Positions 1 to 11,018 of a DNA stretch of 61,941 nucleotides are shown here, piece after piece (positions within the stretch are counted from its first letter, which is position 1; each line of letters starts with the position of its first letter). The translations under genes were made by a program, and so were the position numbers. The notes beneath the pieces were generated by a model, which did no database searches, had not been told where the DNA came from, and saw only the letters and a list, made by a program, of their open reading frames with translations. The stretch comes from Kalaharituber pfeilii. Its lineage: Eukaryota; Ascomycota; Pezizomycetes; Pezizales; Pezizaceae. The stretch covers positions 1-61,941 of the forward strand of contig WHUZ01000161.1 in the NCBI GenBank assembly GCA_015179045.1, given 5' to 3'.

Positions 1-190
1 TGCGCCTATCGTCCAACAGTTCTGCCAGTGTGTCCCTGTCTCCATCTCTAGGGAGGACAGTTTAATGGGACAGACGATTCAACAGGATAGCTAAACCTAA
101 GCTGGCTAAAATCTGTTCAGAATTTGCCCTTGAGGCATTTAGCCCATACCCTACGCTACCCCTGGTATTCTAGTATTTATGATGGTACTA
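1..190. other. No recognised feature
   Basis: No gene, terminal repeat or array is recognised in this first stretch. It ends at the TA that starts MITE-1. Confidence 0.4.
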
Positions 191-515
191 GACAGAAAAA
201 CAAGTATTTGGACAGAGGATAAATGCATATTCATGCGTCATGTAATATGTGGCAGAAACTAGCATATTTTCGTATACTTGGCTGGTAATAGCTATATAAG
301 ACAGGCCACATTTCATGATAGAGTATCCAAATTCATTATGTAAGAAAGTATTTGGACAGTAGTCTGGTTGCACCAAACCGTCCGACCATAGGGAGGGTTG
401 GTACAACCAGACTATTTTGAACAGCTGACGTGATGAAATTTGAACAGCTAACATAATGAATTTGGACTTTCATACCTATTCTTTACTGCCAAGCATACGA
501 AAATATGCTAGTTTC
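191..515 (+). mobile_element. MITE-1 copy 1, left part, interrupted
   Basis: The stretch starts with GACAGAAAAACAAGTATTTG directly after a TA and matches the intact copy at 19209-19520 over its left TIR and centre. A 51-bp element (362-412) and LTR-7 (516-1155) sit inside it. After LTR-7 a short piece similar to the right TIR resumes (GCCAAATA then GCATAGCGCC, about 1161-1190) and then decays. TIR plus TA duplication suggests a Tc1/mariner-type MITE; no transposase is present. Confidence 0.7.
362..412. mobile_element. 51-bp micro-MITE with TA duplication
   Basis: The 51-bp piece begins GTCTGGTTGCACCAAACC and ends GGTTGGTACAACCAGAC, so its ends are inverted repeats of about 17 bp. It is flanked by TA on both sides (360-361 and 413-414) and is absent from the sister MITE-1 copies near 19370 and 60235. 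It looks like a foldback insertion mobilised by a TA-targeting transposase. Confidence 0.7.
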
Positions 516-1155
516 TGTAATGAACCAACCTCTACTACGGCCGAAATACTCCTCCCGCACGTGACACGCAAGACCCGAGGCCCCGAGACCCTGCCACAGC
601 CCAAACTCCTGCCGAGCCACCGCGTAGTGGCAGTACCTAAAAGCTCCAACCCTCGCCACCTGCCCTAAGTCCTTACACACAGCAGCCGCTTGTATCCTAG
701 TTGCTGCCTGTATGTTCCTGCATATTCTCTTACATCCATGATTCGTCCAGAATATTCTCCTGGATTAGCTCGAAGTTTCTCCTATGCAGGTTTGATTCTC
801 CTGTATCTAGAATGTTCTTCTGCCAAGTTTCTGTGCTCGTTTGATTCTCTAGAATATTCTTCTGCCAAGTTTCTAGGCTCTCTATAAAGAAGGCTCATCC
901 CCACCTCCCTCTCTGCTCCTCACGTAACAACTTGTATCTACCCTCAGGCTGTACGTAACTCTACATACATCTCTCTCTATATGATATAGCGCCGACTGTC
1001 TCTACCCGACGTGAACTCCGCTGCCTCCCTGGCACCCGCTGCCTCCCTGGCACCCGGTGCCTTCCTAGTACCCGCTGCCTCCCTGGCACCTACTGCCTCC
1101 CTGGTACCCACTGCCTACCCTGTTTCTCGACCCTGATCCTGACCCATTCATTACA
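516..1155 (+). mobile_element. Solo LTR (LTR-7) with TSD GTTTC
   Basis: The ends are TGTAATGAA and TTCATTACA, a perfect 9-bp inverted pair with TG..CA. A perfect 5-bp duplication GTTTC flanks it (511-515 and 1156-1160). A TATA-like CTATAAAG near 883 is followed by a pyrimidine-rich leader. The 3' part resembles LTR-3. An 18-bp tandem repeat (CTGCCTCCCTGGCACCCG-like, about 1018-1120) lies near its end. Confidence 0.85.
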
Positions 1156-1160
1156 GTTTC

Positions 1161-1430
1161 CGCCAAATATATACTTGCATAGCGCCACTATACAATCTAA
1201 GCAGCAATCCTTTGTTCTCATATTTCTTTGTTATTAGCTTATTATATATTAATGTCAGTATAACAATAAATTAGTAATGGTTCTATAATTTGCAATTCAT
1301 CAATATCAAGTGCAATTATAAGAAGATATGTCTGTATAACAAAGAACAAGTGTAAGGGTAGAAGAAAGGGCATACTTATAGGAAGGGGCTTAGATAACTA
1401 GTACATCAACCAATCCAAACTCAGTAGCGC
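1161..1430. other. AT-rich stretch without gene
   Basis: Apart from the MITE-1 remnant at its start, this AT-rich sequence shows no gene, array or terminal repeat. Confidence 0.4.
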
Positions 1431-1439
1431 GGTGGCAAA

Positions 1440-2640
1440 GAAGGGTAGATTAGCGCGGGCCTCCGCATATGGAGTACCATTCGAGACAAGCATAGAATAC
1501 GAAAGTTCCGCCTAATTAGTACAATCAAGAAGGGTGAGAATATTGCGGAAAGTCATCCCAGAAAACTCAAGGTGCCTGTTGGAATGAGATGGGTACAACT
1601 TTCTGACTTGCAAGCTGAGCGACTATTACAGCTTATCGAGGATGAGATTGATGCACAGGTTCAGATTGAACGGAATGAGCCATTGGAGTAATGGAAAGCA
1701 GGAAGTGATAAGTTGAAGAGAAGATATTTGAAATTACTACAAAATGAGCCTATACCCAATTTCTACATATTAGACAGCAGGAAGCAAGTTTTGTCTGATT
1801 CAGACGATGCCAAGAGTCAGCAGTTTAGTGTTAGTGCATGCTTAGATGCAGCCAAGAAATGACAGCCACCACCTTCTCCTGTGCGACAAATTCTGTTTGG
1901 TATAGTTAAACGTGCCCATCTAGAGCCCTTAGAAGATGGTCTCATTCCTTCAGACTCAGAGGACGGTGACTAGGAACAAGACAAATCAGGGAGTGAAAGC
2001 AGTCATGAACCTGATAAGGAGCTTGAGCCACAACTGGAGGAGAATGAGGTCCAGAGTGAGGAATTAGTATGTTCTAATCATATTCCGATTATCCTGAATT
2101 TCTAACCGGCTTACTTACTTACTTGGGAACAGAGTGATGCCATAGCTGGCTCCAAGGATATAACTCCAGATGAGAGTGTGGATGAAGAGAGTAATGGTAG
2201 CAACAGCAATGGTAGAGCTGGTAGAGGCCCTGATGGTGCAGAGGGGATAGGAGAGGATGGGGAAGACATTAACAGTAATGAGAATGAAGTTTTTATCCCT
2301 ATAAATAATAATTTCAAGAAAGTTCTAGAGATCTTGAAAGTGCAACACATGACTCGACCTATGAATTTCTAACCAGCTTACTTAATTACTTGGGAACAGA
2401 GTGATGCCATAGCTGGCTCCGAGGATATAACTACAGATGAGAGTGCGGATGAAGAGAGCAATGGTAGCAACAGCAATGGTAGAGCTGGTGGAGGCCCTGA
2501 TGGTGCGGAGGGGATGGGAGAGGATGGGAAGACATTGATAGTAATGAGAATGAAGTTTTTATCCCTATGAATAATAATTTCAAGAAAGTCTGCAGATCTT
2601 GGAAGCGCAACATATGACTCGACCTAAGAGAGGAGAGTGA
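1440..2640 (+). pseudogene. Acidic protein pseudogene with RIP-type stops
   Basis: One frame reads as protein-like for over 1 kb but is broken by stops near 1689 (TAA), 1859 (TGA), 1972 (TAG), 2104 and 2371. Each stop is one C-to-T change from a sense codon (CAA, CGA or CAG), the pattern RIP leaves. The readable part has a basic start, then segments such as VGMRWVQLSDLQAERLLQLI and FYILDSRKQVLSDSDDAKSQ, then a very acidic, Ser/Asn/Gly-rich end. No catalytic motif or known family is recognised. It could be an accessory protein of a dead transposon or a decayed multicopy host gene. The 3' part carries an in-frame 267-bp tandem duplication. No credible start codon can be fixed. Confidence 0.45.
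2096..2629 (+). repeat. 267-bp direct tandem duplication
   Basis: Two adjacent units start at GAATTTCTAACC (2096 and 2363) and differ mostly by transitions. 267 bp is 89 codons, so the duplication keeps the frame of the pseudogene. Confidence 0.85.
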
Positions 2641-2720
2641 ATAAGGTAACTATGTGAAGTTTGATTGCTTACTTTTCAGAAAGGTTAACTTGATTCAAAC
2701 TACAGTTTGCATCCCCAATA

Positions 2721-3016
2721 TCAGTACCTACGCCTCTCGTTGTCACGCCTTGGCCGTAGCATGAAATATATAGCACCTGTGCCAAGAAACCATGAGCTAC
2801 AGCCATTCCATAGTTTCTTGGCATGATGAGACTCAATGCTCAATGAGCAACTACTTTTACAGCACAATAGCAGCGCACTTTGGAAGCACAATGGCACCAC
2901 ATTTTTGAAGCGCAATGGCAGCGCAGCTTTGCAGTGCAATAGCAGCATACATTTGATATATAGTTGGTGTGACCCGATGGTACAAGATGAAGTGGAATAA
3001 GCTGAATTTGATAGGC
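2721..3016 (-). repeat. Fragment of the 24-bp array mosaic with degenerate hairpin
   Basis: This is the reverse complement of the unit seen at 25210-25475: TGCCAAGAAACCAT hairpin arms (about 2790-2825), several TGCCATTGCRCTGC-type 24-bp units (about 2860-2945) and a linker ending CAAATTCAGC. Confidence 0.65.
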
Positions 3017-3582
3017 TTTTTTTTTTTTTTCATCACATAACCCCACTTGTAGCACTTGGCCATGGCAGGGTCTCTGCTCATAGCTCGAAGATAGGCTAAA
3101 CTAACTCTCTACATTCATGGCCCCCACGCGCGTTGCTCCTGCTCTCCTAGCTTCTAGAACTCGACCCTCACTCTTCTACCTTCTAGAACTTGACCCTAGC
3201 GAAGAAATTCTCTAAAACGTCATACTTCTCCCTTTCTCCACCTTTCTTTTCCACACCTTTCCCATGTCGTTCCACCTCTCAAAATCTTCTAGGCGGTTCT
3301 CCTGACTTCTGCATCGGAAAGCGAGATGCTCTCCCATTTGCACCTCCCACACCTGCACCTATCTGATTCTACCACCCCTAGCATCTTCAACTACTTAGCA
3401 TACCTTCCTCTCTCCAGGCGCAAGGCAGTGAAATTGGATACTGCTACCTTACTCCACTCTATGACCTTTCCTCCTCCAAAGCTCCCTACTTCTCTTTTCT
3501 CCTTCCTACACGCCTGCACCCTCTAGTGTACCTCACTTTCAGTGGCTACCTCCTTCCTTGGCATCACCGTCCCCTTCTTTGC
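3017..3582 (-). mobile_element. LINE-B 3' end, 5'-truncated
   Basis: It starts with a poly(T) run, then CATCACATAACCCCACTTGTAGC, the complement of the LINE-B tail. The rest matches the pol C-terminus fragment at 32466-33132. It ends where LTR-3 begins. The product would have been the RNase H/finger end of the LINE polyprotein; the copy is dead. Confidence 0.7.
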
Positions 3583-4366
3583 TGTAATAAATAGGTCTAG
3601 GTCAGGGTACAGGATCTGAGTACGGGGTAGGCGGCGGGCGCCGAGGCGAGGTCACGGTGGAGGCGGAGGCAGAGGCGGTCGGGACTATGAGATATCGAGA
3701 CGTAGATGTATTAAAAGGCTAGATACACAACTTGGGTAGGAAACAAGTTGTTGCGTGGAGAAGCAAGAGGGAGGAGGGAGGAGGGCCTCTTTATAGAAAA
3801 CCCTCGGTGGAAAATCCAGGCAACAAGCAAACAAGCAAACAAGCAAACAAACGAAGTACATGGAAAACCGAGAAGCGACTAGAAGTTCATGGAAAACAAA
3901 GGAAACGACAGGAAGTACATGGGTGACCAAGGAATGACTGGAAGCAGGAAGAAGCGTCAAGAATATCCGGGAATAAGCTCGGCGATACCTGTTTCCAGCA
4001 GATTCTACGGCTTTCCGGCAGGGTCTATGGCTTCCGGCAGGGTCTATGGCTTCCGGCAGGTTCTATGGCTTTCTGGCGGGTTCTGCGGGTTTCCGGCGGG
4101 TTCTGGGGATCCGGGTTCTTCTAGCAGGTTCTGGCAGGTTCTTCGGTTCGGGTTGTTAAGCAATGACCGGGATGCTGGCGGCCATGTCGCTTAAGCGTGC
4201 TCACAGGTACAGGGATATATATCGGAGTGCTAGAAGGAGTGCGGCGAATTGCAAGGGTGTCAGGGTCAGCTGCACGTGTACGAGTACTGGCGAGTAGTAC
4301 GTTGGTTGCCAGTATAGGACCGGAGCTGGAGGGTCTGGGGCGAGGGGTCCGGGTTGGATTGTTACA
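3583..4366 (-). mobile_element. LTR-3 copy
   Basis: It runs from TGTAATAAATAGG to GATTGTTACA. Read on the minus strand it has a TATA-like CTATAAAGAGGCC followed by a pyrimidine-rich leader, so the minus strand is probably the transcribed strand. It is collinear with copies at 29842-32437 and 39521-40258. No TSD is seen. On the minus strand a purine run (AAGGAAGAAGGAG, about 4371-4385) directly precedes the TG end and could be a polypurine tract. Confidence 0.75.
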
Positions 4367-4379
4367 ACCTAGCTCCTTC

Positions 4380-4628
4380 TTCCTTAAGGAGAGTGCTAGA
4401 GACAGAGGTAAGGAGGTAAGAAGGAGCTCTATCAATGGCAACAAAGTTGAAAAGAAGAGTCTAATAAGGACTCAAAAGAAACAGGTAAAGTTTTCCCCCT
4501 CTACTCTAAACCCTCAGTCTTGGAACTCTCCTGTCTACAAGAAGATGAGCTGGGCCCATTGCACTTATGATGAATGCCCAGTTCATCTCTCTTACAAGCA
4601 AGCAACTGGGTATATGCCTCAGGTTTAG
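4380..4628 (+). pseudogene. Gypsy pol fragment with WxxC..C..H motif
   Basis: An open frame enters from the LTR-3 boundary and ends at 4628. Its last 25 residues contain W-A-H-C-T-Y-D-E-C-P-V-H followed by SYKQATGYMP. I recall similar short Cys/His segments between RNase H and integrase in fungal Gypsy polyproteins, but could not check that here. A basic Lys/Arg stretch precedes it. It lies directly upstream of the integrase remnant in the same orientation, so it is probably part of one decayed polyprotein whose RT and RNase H part is missing. Confidence 0.4.
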
Positions 4629-4639
4629 AATCAACTAAG

Positions 4640-6700
4640 CCTGAGTATACATACAATACAGAATATTCTTAGGAAGAATATTCTATTAGAGATCCAATAG
4701 TTTGAGAATAGCTACTATCTCAAACTAGCTCAGATGGCCAAACAAAACTCTGACCCTATACTTGACCTCCTGTAGGGACTCAGAACTGAGGATACCTCAA
4801 CAACCAATATGATCCTGCTTAATAAGAAACTCAAATCCATCCTGAAGAATAAAGGATAGAAAGGTGAATATGTTAAGGAGATTCTCTAGGACCTAGTCTA
4901 CTCCTACTCTTACATATACTTAAAAGAGTCAGGAGAGGAATAGACTATGAAGAATGGTTGATTGTTGAGGTAGAATAGAGGGCAAGCTGTTTGAAAAGTC
5001 TGTGTACCCAGGAATTTAATAATGACTGGTAAGAAATTTTTATATTTTCTTATAAATTATTCCTATAAATATCTCAATTACAGAGAAATTAAAGTAATAC
5101 AAAAACTAATTGAGAAATTTTAGGAAATAAAGTCATTAGGTTCTAAGATAAAGGACTTTGTGAAATTCTATAGTATTTGTCAGAGGACAAAGGCTATAGG
5201 TAGGTTAGATCCTCCTCCCTACCCTCTAAATATGGAGGAGTATCCTATACCCTTCTGGGCAATCCAGGTAGATATATACAGTATGTCAAAAAACTTTGAA
5301 ATGGTAGTAAAGAGATCAGGCAAGTTCTCTCAAGTCTTTAATATCATTAATTGTTTCTCTGGATATTACAAAGCCTATTCTTACCCTGAATCAGTTCCAA
5401 GTTCCCTAGTTATCAAGCATTTAAAAACCTATTTTAAGGAATATTAAAAACCCTTGATTATGATTGTTGATAGAGGTACTAACTGGGAATCTGAAGAAAT
5501 ATATAAATTTTTATTAAAGGAAGAAGTAGAACTCAGATAATCAATAGCATACTACCACTAAACTATTAGACAAGTGGAAAGAGCCTATCAAGAATTGAAT
5601 ACTAGAATAAGAAGAATACTATTAAGAAAAAAAGGGAATTAGGCAATACTTCTAAAAGAAGTGGTAAGAGTAATAAATAGTACAGTCAACACTACAAGAG
5701 AATTCAACTCAATCTTAATAGCCTTTTAACAATTAGACTCTTTTAATCTAACAATAATATCAGCAGAACTTAGCTAATTAGAAAAAGCAATAGACCAACC
5801 TATCTCATAAGAAGAGAAAAAAGGTAAATACCTCTCATAAATAAAAGAAAGATTAAACTAAAAGCTAATACCAGAACCAGTTAAAAGAAAGGACTTAAGC
5901 ATTTTTGTTGAACCTAGGAACTAGATATAGCTGTCCAATAAAAACTTGTCTAAGAAGGTAAAAACTTCTTTTACTTTTTAGAAAAGCCTATTTAAAATTT
6001 TCTAGTATAATACTAAATTAGACAATGTCAAATTAAAGCTACCAGCAATATTCACCATCTACCCTTAGTTCTACTTATCTCTCATTAAATCCTATATCTA
6101 TAGGAACCCAAAACAATTCAAAAGATTTATAGCAAAAAGACCAAGACCAGTTATTGGGGACAGATGGGAGGTAAAAAGAATATTGGAATTTAGGTTGAAA
6201 CCTATCATAGAAGAACCCCAATACCTAGTCAAATAGAAAGGATAGAACCTAGAAGAAGATAAGAAAGGGATAAATAGTTGAGTATTAGAGGAAGATATTA
6301 ACTTTGACTTAAAAAAGGAATTTTGAAAAAAAGAAAAACTAGATAAAACTTTTAAGTAGAGAGTAAGAAATCTTGCTACTACTAGAGGAAGATCTAGGAT
6401 CAAAACATAAAGAAACAAATGGGAAAGTATACCAATAAAAGCTTTATAGCAATAATAAAGGTAATTAGTGATAACTATACAAGAGCAAAAGAAGGAGAGT
6501 CATGTCTGCCCTATATCCCTCCTATCAATTACTATGAAGAGCTAAAGTAAAAAGTAATTAACTTTAAGCTAAAAGGAAAAAGCATGGAATTTTTAGATAA
6601 AACTTCATTGACTTACTAGAAGCTAAATAAAAATTTTGGCATAAAACTTCAGTTAGAATATGAAGACCTATGAGAAGAATTTATTAGCTAGGTAGGAGAA
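4640..6700 (+). pseudogene. Decayed Gypsy-type integrase region
   Basis: Conceptual reading gives an integrase pattern. FYSICQRTKA is the end of the zinc-binding domain, with its first Cys apparently changed to Tyr. PFWAIQVDIYS carries the first catalytic Asp (about 5260). IVDRGTNWES carries the second (about 5470). QVERAYQELN carries the Glu (about 5575). The longest open piece is 5160-5447 (95 aa). Many TAA/TAG stops and an extreme A/T bias follow, as expected of a RIP-mutated copy. It would have inserted the element cDNA into the genome. The order WxxC segment, integrase, purine tract, LTR fits Ty3/Gypsy elements. Nothing downstream of about 5700 can be assigned to a domain. Confidence 0.65.
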
Positions 6701-6727
6701 AATAGTAGAAAAGACTTAGGATTTTAG

Positions 6728-6749
6728 AAAGAGAGTTCTAAGAGAGAAG
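6728..6749 (+). other. Putative polypurine tract of the Gypsy element
   Basis: GAAAGAGAG and AAGAGAGAAG lie directly upstream of TGTTATGACC, as a plus-strand primer site does before a 3' LTR. Confidence 0.5.
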
Positions 6750-7540
6750 TGTTATGACCTAGCAATTTAAATAACTAATCATAAAGGTTTTTTTCCAAAT
6801 TAACCAAGTTCTAAACTTTAGGTTACCCTGAACTAGTTTACTAATTATATATTACTAACAAATTATATAATATTTTGAGGTGCTTGTAGGGTTGAGTACT
6901 GTACCCTACACTTTAAAACAAAAGTATAGTGGAGGCCTATAAACTTAGCCATACTTAGCTCTAATATTATCAATTTAATATTTATAGCTTGTTTTATTTT
7001 TTAACTATCATGTATAATATACTATCTTTAAAAATGCTATCAATAGTACTATTATATTTAGGTAACTATAATAAGTCAACTAGTGACTCAATAGTAGAGA
7101 GTTAATTAATGACTTAAAAGGAATAAGTCAAAAGGTGACTCAAGAAAATCATATAGTAAGTCAAAAACTTTGACTTATGATAACCCTCATATATTTAGTA
7201 TGGGAAATAGGGCTTGGTAGTATATATTTAAGGCTCACTATTTGCTTGCAAGATCAGAACTTCAGAGTTGTTCACTTAAAGGATACAGGTAGTAACCTCA
7301 CTCTGAGAATTCTGAAGCTATCTGAGTTAGATAGTTTTAGTATAGATAGGACATAATTCAAAGCAATTAGACTTATCTCTCTTCCTATATTACTAGTGAA
7401 TAGTTATAGATTCTATAGTAATTATATTCCTGAGAGGAGTCTCTTATTATTTTCTACAGTCTGTAGTTTGAATACATTAATAGGTATCTATTCAATAAAA
7501 CTATTGGGCACCTTACCTTACTGCTAACTAAAAATACTTT
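6750..7540 (+). mobile_element. Probable 3' LTR (LTR-8) of the Gypsy element
   Basis: It starts TGTTATGACC after the purine tract and contains a TATA-like TATATTTAAGG near 7222-7232. The sequence is very AT-rich. The end near 7.5 kb is a guess: no clear CA end or TSD could be placed. Confidence 0.45.
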
Positions 7541-8333
7541 AGGTATTATTTAAATTTAGAGACAATTAGGCAAAAGAACAAATTCTTAAGAACTATTTAA
7601 GAAATAGAAGGGCAAAAATTGAATTCATTCAATACATAAGTCAAGAGGAAATAATACTCTACTAACCACAAGATACTATCCTTTACTCCTTAACTAAGAA
7701 CTTGTTCTAGACTCCAGAAGGGACCTATCTATTTAGAGACTCTTATAAATCCCAACAGAAGTACTCAGTAACTTCTTCAATAGTGAGAATATAAGGGGGA
7801 GGTAAATTAACCAAAGGAGTAACTTTCTTTTCCTTCCTCCTTTTCCTAACTTGAACACAATTAAAAACACATACTATAATAAAAAAGGCAACAAAGATCC
7901 CATAAAGATATAAAAGAAGAATAAATCCAATCTCTTTAGTAGTAAGGAGCAAAACTAGAAAACCCTTAGTTTCCTTACTAACTCTAGTACCAGAGCTCCT
8001 CTCAGGAGTCTTAGGAGGAGCCCTAGAGAAAACAAAAACACCCATCTCTGTAACCTGTTAAGGATTACCTCCGGGTTAGTATTTGAGAAACCTTAACAGA
8101 TTATATAGAGTATATTAATAAGGGATAGACTTTGTTGATATTTGTTAAAGTACTCTACTAGATATTTGGCATACTTTTATCTATATGAAGCTTTAAATAA
8201 ATAGATAATACCTTGATCTAGTAGTTGAAAGTATAAAGTAGTATTCTTAAAAAGATAAATAAGAGTGATATAAGTAAGTTGAAGTAGTAGTAGTCTATTA
8301 TAGTTCTTCGAAGATTTATTAATAGGAGGATAA
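7541..8333. other. AT-rich region; 100-codon minus frame only
   Basis: The only notable item is a minus-strand frame (8045-7743) whose translation has one strongly hydrophobic stretch (LYGIFVAFFIIVCVF) followed by a basic cluster (VRKRRKEKK), like a single-pass membrane protein. There is no homology I recognise, no intron and no gene context. In AT-rich DNA such a hydrophobic frame can arise by chance, so it is not called as a gene. Confidence 0.3.
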
Positions 8334-8812
8334 TATTACAAGCGGGCTGTCTAAAGGACCAAGGGATACGTTCTAGCGGATTCTAGTGATTTCAGAGGTG
8401 TCAAGGTTCAGGAGTTCAGAGATGTTACAGTTCAGGAGTTTAGAGGTGTTACAGTTCAGGAGTTCAGAGGTGTCATGGACTCAGGCCAGGTGGATCATTG
8501 ATTGATAAGACAATAGATAAGGAAGGAAAGAACTATCTACAAGGCGGCCATATTGGGCCCTTATATACATGGTGGGCCCTGTGGCTAAGAAGCAAAGACA
8601 TGGCGGCGAAACATAGAATTTTCACAATAAGGACACGCAACAAGAATGTGTGGCAAAAGCAAACTTTTCACATCTAGTGGACAATCAGTAACTGGCCTCT
8701 CTTGATAGTTCAGCAGCTGGCTTATCATAAAAGTTCAGTGATCGAGCGATAGCCGGTCGGTAGCCAGTAACTATTACTCTAAGTACAGCAATGCAGGCAT
8801 CAGGTCATGACA
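8334..8812 (-). mobile_element. Solo LTR-6 with TSD GATAA
   Basis: 479 bp, matching the LTR at 50829-51307, which has the same length. A perfect 5-bp duplication GATAA flanks it (8329-8333, 8813-8817). A tandem motif (CAGGAGTTYAGAGGTGTYA) lies in its left half. Differences from the other copy are C-to-T or G-to-A in this copy. Confidence 0.9.
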
Positions 8813-9067
8813 GATAAGAAGGACAATTATCTATAACTAATGCAATTCTTCTTTCTACTTTTTCTATATCTGCATTTAACTTTATAAGATACTTATACTA
8901 GATTCCACTGAGCATTCATGCTTTTTGATTATAGTAATATACTATTGAAAGATTATTTTTATTAATTTTGGTAGCTTGAAAGTAATTTGGTATTGCAGCA
9001 TAACCTATTACAATTATAGTTCATTTGTCTAATCTATTAGTATTTACTATAAGAAATACAGAGATAC
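8813..9067. other. AT-rich spacer, nothing recognised
   Basis: No frame, array or terminal repeat is seen between LTR-6 and LTR-1. Confidence 0.4.
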
Positions 9068-9795
9068 TGTTATGTTTAAGGTAAAAACTTACCTACTACT
9101 ATAGTAAGAGGCAAGAGTTTTACTACTAATTAGCTACTACAGCTAAAGGTAAAGACTTATCTGCTAAAGGGATAATGCTGACTCTGTAATCAAACATAAG
9201 ACCAATACTGATTGACCAAACTGATTACTTATTAGACTTAGCTATTGATTTTCATATCATTTAGATAGGGCAGTACTATAGAAGAGTATATTATTTGAAA
9301 TGTAGCTTGATATATATACTCGAGTTATGGAAGCTTTATTTATATATGCATATATATTAGCATATTTATTATTTTTATCCTATACTATTTTTGCATGTTT
9401 TTATTTTGTGTGTCTATTATTATAAGTATTGGCATTAATAAGGAATTGTTATATTATTAGCTAATTATTCATTTATTGACTCTTCATATATAGTTATACT
9501 AAAGTCTATATAAGTACCAGCTAGTAATAGCATAGTTAGAAGAATCAAAACATTAGCAGTATTCTCAGTTTCTCTATAATTCTGAACCTATTATTCCCTC
9601 AATATGCCTATAAATCACTCTACTCTACTGCATGCTCTCTACTAAGTAGCTACCCTTCTAGTCTATTATATGTATTTCTCATAGCTATTCCAAACTATTG
9701 TAACAACCCTAACTCACTGTATTTACTTCATTATAGCTGTAATATCTAGTACTATCTAGCACCTATTAGAGCTAAAGCCCCTTATGCCTATAACA
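9068..9795 (-). mobile_element. Solo LTR-1, heavily RIP-mutated
   Basis: It aligns end to end with the LTR-1 at 51835-52571. Flanks are GATAC and GATAT, a 5-bp TSD with one C-to-T change. In the first 80 bp nearly all of the roughly 17 differences from the 51.8-kb copy are C-to-T or G-to-A here. Confidence 0.85.
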
Positions 9796-10289
9796 GATAT
9801 ATAGCTTTTATTTCTTTATAGCTCTAATTTTATCACTCTATTAGTAAATTATTTAGTTTAGTATAAAATTATATCTATAATATATTAGGTTTATATAAAA
9901 GTATAGAAGTTGAATTCTTACTAAAAAGCTAATTTATTCTAGTTATATATATCTCTTAATGCAAAATTATCTAATATTTAATGTAATTCTTTTTGTATTA
10001 TAGGAAGTAATACTTTATTAATAGCTCCTCTATCTCTGTAAAACTTTTTGCTTATTAGAAAATGCTAGTATTTAATCTTATATAACTATCTGTTAAAGTA
10101 TTTAAATGTTATAAAGGTTAATATAGTTGATAGAGAGTTTATAATCTCCTAATAAGGTAGTTATTGCTAGAATAGTTACTCCATTAGTAGTGTAATACTA
10201 TTAGGAAATAATAGTAAGTACTAAGTAGGAAGCCTAAGGTTAATTAGGATAGGATATTGTCAGTCACCTACAGCTTGGTAGAGTAAGCT
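9796..10289. other. AT-rich spacer, nothing recognised
   Basis: No coding signal, terminal repeat or array is seen between the two LTR-1 copies. Confidence 0.4.
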
Positions 10290-11018
10290 TATTATGGGCG
10301 TGAGGTGCTCGGCTCCGGTAGGTGCTAGAAGAGACCGAATGTTATAGCTATGGTGGGGAAAACGGCAGTGTCGGCATTGTCTCAAAAGTGTGAATACGGA
10401 TGGTTACGGAGGTATATATAGTGGACCAGAAGGGCAGCTACTTGGCAGGGACTACGCAGCGGAGCAGAATGATTCATAGGCGTAATGATGGAACGATAGG
10501 TTCAGAGTTATAAAGGACTTAGGACACCACTTGTATCTTGATTCTTCTAACTATGCTATCGCTAGCCGGTCCTTATATAGACTTCAGCACAGCCATACAT
10601 GAGGAGTCAACAAATGAATAATTGGCTAGTCCCGCGGTGATTCCTTATCAATGCCAATACTCATGGTAATAGGCATACATAATGAAAACATGCAAAAATA
10701 GTACAAGACAAAGATAATAAATATACTAATGCATATACGTATATAAATAAAGCTTCTGTAATTCGAGTGTATGCATCAAGCTGCATTCCGGATAACATAC
10801 CCTTCCGTAGTACTGCCCTATCTAAATGATGTGAGAATCAACAGCCAAGCCTAACGAGTGATCAGTCCGGTCAATTAGCATTGGTCTTATGTTCGATTGC
10901 AGGGTCAGTATTTTCCTCTTAGTAGGTAAGTCTTCACCTTTAGCCATGGCAGCTAATTAGTAGTGGAACTCTTGCTCCTTGCCACAGTGGTAGGCAAGTT
11001 TCTACCTTAGCCGTAACA
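10290..11018 (+). mobile_element. Solo LTR-1 with TSD AAGCT
   Basis: 729 bp from TATTATGGGCG (TGTTACGGGCG in other copies) to TAGCCGTAACA. A perfect AAGCT duplication flanks it (10285-10289, 11019-11023). It contains one to two 33-bp U3 units and a CTTATATAGAC TATA-like box. Confidence 0.9.

Noticed and set aside
4121..4444. Minus and plus frames within LTR-3 (107 and 143 codons)
   Set aside because: They recur in every LTR-3 copy only as far as stops allow, lie in U3 and read differently in each copy; only the end of the plus frame past 4380 is kept, as a Gypsy fragment.
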